The notes under the pieces: generated by a model
Told to the model about the DNA's origin: nothing
The model's database searches: none
The model's input: only the letters and a program-made list of their open reading frames with translations
Source of the DNA: Intoshia linei
Lineage: Eukaryota > Orthonectida > Rhopaluridae
NCBI GenBank assembly: GCA_001642005.1
Contig: LWCA01000078.1
Span: forward strand, 1-58,927
DNA length: 58,927 bases
Direction: 5' to 3'
Part shown: one piece after another, positions 56,513 through 58,927 of the stretch
Position numbering within the stretch: position 1 is the stretch's first letter
Layout of the letters: every line of letters starts with the position of its first letter
Position numbers and translations under genes: made by a program

Positions 56513-56640
56513 GTAAATATTTGTAATTGTGTAAGTTTAAATTTCGTTTTGTATAGTTGTAAAAAAAATACCCACAAAAATATTTTTATACGTGATGTTT
56601 ATGTAATTTATTATTTACCAAAAAATGTTACAGCCTACTG

Positions 56641-56942
56641 CAGGGGTCGGCAACCAGTAACCCACAGAATGATTTTGATAGTCCTTTAAGTAAATATGTC
56701 TATTATTTATTTTTCAACTTTTAAACATAGTTTTAAACATTTTCTACTGCAATTGGCTCATTATAATCATTTTAATTCTGAATTTTCAGATAGCGCTGGA
56801 TTTTATTTTGTTAAATATACTAGAACCGTTTCTCTCTAGTTAAAATTGAAATGTATCATGTGTAAATTTTCAAAAACGGGGCCCGTATAATTTTTCCATA
56901 TAAAAAAGTGGGCCACAATATGCCAAAGGTTGCCGATTCCTG
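56641..56942 (-). mobile_element. hAT-type MITE, CAGGGGTCGGCAACC family, reverse copy
   Basis: Starts CAGGGGTCGGCAACCAGTAA and ends GTGGGCCACAATATGCCAAA, then GGTTGCCGATTCCTG. Its 302 bp align in reverse with 28028-28324 (shared AGTCCTTTAAGTAAATATG and TTTTGTTAAATATACTAGAA). No target duplication seen. Confidence 0.8.
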
Positions 56943-57394
56943 TCTTAAATTCCAGAATTCTAATTCAAACATAATTAAAGCGTAATTTTATGATTAAGAT
57001 TATGATATAAACTTAATGTTAATGTAAACATTGTTTACACAAGAATTTTAAATTTGATCTATACCTTTCCTTCTTATAACCATGAGATTTTTCTGGACAC
57101 CTAAATTTACCTTCGACAAACATACAATAACGTAACAAATAAATATTACTATTGGTAACAATTCGTACTATTTATACATCAATTTTTATTCTTTTGCATT
57201 TAATATGAAATCATTAATTATGCTTGTTTTGTATTTCAATTTATATTTTTCATTATCTCTCTTTGGAAATAGAAAACGTAATTTTAACATAAATAACTTA
57301 TATATGTTGCATTGAATGTGTATAACCAGAGATTGAAAATAATTGATTGAAATATTTAATATTTAATTTTAATGTTTTGAAAATAAATATTTGA

Positions 57395-57535
57395 AATTTA
57401 AAAATTGCGTAGCAATAACAAAATTCCGAAGTAATGAATTATATAGATTTTCACCCGTATGTCTTTATTGGAAATATGAAGACGTACAATGCACATTTTT
57501 TTGAAATTGTAAGATCAATATTTACATTGTCAATT
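57395..57535 (+). repeat. GAATTATATAGATTTTCACC repeat
   Basis: AAAAATTGCGTAGCAATAAC, GAATTATATAGATTTTCACC and TGTCTTTATTGGAAATATGA match 50815-50985 in the same orientation. Here it is not followed by the AAAAATATTGGTTGA repeat. Confidence 0.7.
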
Positions 57536-58188
57536 TTTATTTGAGATAAATTATTATTTGATTTGATTTATTTGGGACTTTTGTCATTGTTTATCGAAAA
57601 TAAGTTTATCAAAGTTTTGTTAGAAATAAAAAACTATCATGCAGGACCATGGAAGGGCTAAGAACCATATGGCTCAGGTTTACTATTTTAATTTATAAAT
57701 AGGTAATTTTAAAAAGTTTCGTTTTTATGATGACCAATGCGATTTTCAACATACATTTTTAATTTTTATACAATAAACAATCGATTAAAGCAATGTGTAG
57801 ACGTCCCAGTTTTAAAAAAATTTATACGGAGCTTACAATTTTCATCTGATAGATAGATATATTGTTGGAAAAGGGCAAATTTTTTAATATTATAAGTGCA
57901 TTACGTGATTTAATATTGAAATAATCACTTATTTGAGAAATTAAGTAAAAAATAAATTACATTCCAATTTAATATATATAGTAATAATAATAAATATTAA
58001 TTTCAGAAAATACTATGAGTTAATAAAAACTAATCAAGAAATTACTGAATCGAAATCATTATGTATAACAAATGTTTTTATTTTGATGTTTAGATTGCTC
58101 TCCAGTAGTGTATCTTAATAAAACAGCATGTGAAATTTGCTTTCCAAACAATAAAATGTTATTTTACATAATATTAATTAACAGTGGC

Positions 58189-58236
58189 GATACTCCAACT
58201 TGGGCTAAGGGATTTGAGCCCGAGTTGGTATTTTTC
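58189..58236. repeat. hairpin-forming inverted repeat
   Basis: CCAACTTGGGCT and AGCCCGAGTTGG pair over 12 bp with one wobble around a 10-base loop; ATAC and GTAT extend the stem past a bulge. Confidence 0.5.
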
Positions 58237-58927
58237 AGTTTGTTTTATAAAAAAATAAAATTTTTGTTTCACTAAATACTTTACAATCAATACACATTAT
58301 GATGTAATGTGGTATGAATAATGATTAGCATTTTTACAATAAAGAAATTTACATTTTTCAAAAGAAAACTACCAAAAAGGACTGTGGCAACCCTAATTGT
58401 ATTGATAGTAAATTATATATTATCACATAAAATAATAATATGTCCTAAATAAATACCAATATTTTAGTTGTTCAAGTAATTTCAAATTCATTACATGTCA
58501 TTATTACAATGATTTGTCTTTATTTTATTAATGAAACTAATGATTATTTTCAGATAGTAAATTTTTTCTTATATACAATTGCAAAGTAATTAAATACTGC
58601 AGTATTTGATAATTTCGACAATTTTTTTTATAATGGAGAATATTTTCTGTTATATAATTATCAAATTGATAATTTACATTTACAATGTAAATTATTTTGT
58701 GGGCCATTGGTGATCGTCCTCTGGTTTACAATGTTAAGAGGTTCGTACAAATTAAAATGCATTAAATAATTTGTATTGATTTTTGAAAAATTGAAATTGA
58801 TGATGAAGCCGGTCCGGAATTGATGATAAATTTGGATTATCCGACCAACTGCATCTTATCTCATTTTAAGAGTTATTTTTTTTTGAAAATGATATAACGG
58901 GAATGAATAAATATGTGAACAATAAAC

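Larger units (their letters stand above)
55871..56640. other. Misato 5' flank with LINE relic and MITE fragment
   Basis: The first 140 bp upstream of the Misato ATG would hold its promoter. Beyond are the LINE relic (56010-56175) and a MITE fragment (56380-56512). Confidence 0.45.
56943..58927. other. repeat-rich right edge, no gene recognised
   Basis: Contains the GAATTATATAGATTTTCACC repeat (57395-57535), a hairpin (58189-58236) and a scrap of the CAGGGGTCGGCAACC MITE near 58692-58722 (TTATTTTGTGGGCCATTGGT). No exon or ORF of interest. Confidence 0.5.

Noticed and set aside
1-58927. tRNA, rRNA, CRISPR array or bacterial-type operon
   Set aside because: No B-box-like GGTTCRANNC in a cloverleaf context, no rRNA signature, no regularly spaced identical repeats; spliceosomal introns throughout.

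Overview
This is a stretch of a very AT-rich animal nuclear genome. Genes are built from many short exons split by introns of about 30-60 bp with GT...TTTTAG-type borders, while a minority of introns have been swollen to kilobases by transposons. Gene content (intermediate filament protein with an Ig-like tail, SCAP, Integrator subunit, Misato, TMEM138, RSPH9, MND1) says metazoan. The filament protein looks like a protostome cytoplasmic IF, and RSPH9 plus TMEM138 imply motile cilia. A compact, derived protostome (for example an orthonectid such as Intoshia) would fit, but that identification is inference.

Layout. 0-1.8 kb: last exon of RSPH9 (+) converging on a complete PRDX6-type peroxiredoxin (-). 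2.3-10.8 kb: INTS2 (+), with a decayed Tc1 transposon and a hAT MITE in its first large intron. 11.1-15.7 kb: two tiny three-exon paralogous genes (-) of no known family, separated by repeats. 18.2-20.9 kb: MND1 (+). 24.4-30.5 kb: intermediate filament gene (+) with a 3.7 kb MITE-filled intron between rod and tail. 31.0-31.7 kb: pogo/Tigger relic. 31.9-43.3 kb: TFIIE-alpha, Rab39 and SCAP, all (+) and nearly touching. 43.8-45.8 kb: small coiled-coil gene (-). 46.2-50.1 kb: short kinesin-3 and intronless TMEM138 (+), 60 bp apart. 50.1-55.9 kb: Misato/MSTO1 (-), whose stop codon abuts that of TMEM138 and whose intron 2 holds a Tc1 element, containing a hAT element, containing a piggyBac-like element. 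56-58.9 kb: MITEs and a LINE relic.

The recognised genes are ordinary housekeeping, ciliary and meiotic genes: transcription (INTS2, TFIIE-alpha), membrane traffic and sterol sensing (Rab39, SCAP), cytoskeleton and mitochondria (IF, kinesin-3, Misato), cilium (RSPH9, TMEM138), redox (PRDX6), meiosis (MND1). They do not form a pathway. The most novel items are the pair of micro-genes at 11.1 and 15.4 kb, whose reading frames, intron phases and an upstream block are conserved while synonymous sites have changed, and the three-deep transposon nest. Several repeat families, mostly hAT-type MITEs with 8-bp target duplications, account for most of the non-coding DNA. No tRNA, rRNA or CRISPR array was recognised. 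Exon coordinates were placed by hand from splice motifs and reading frame.
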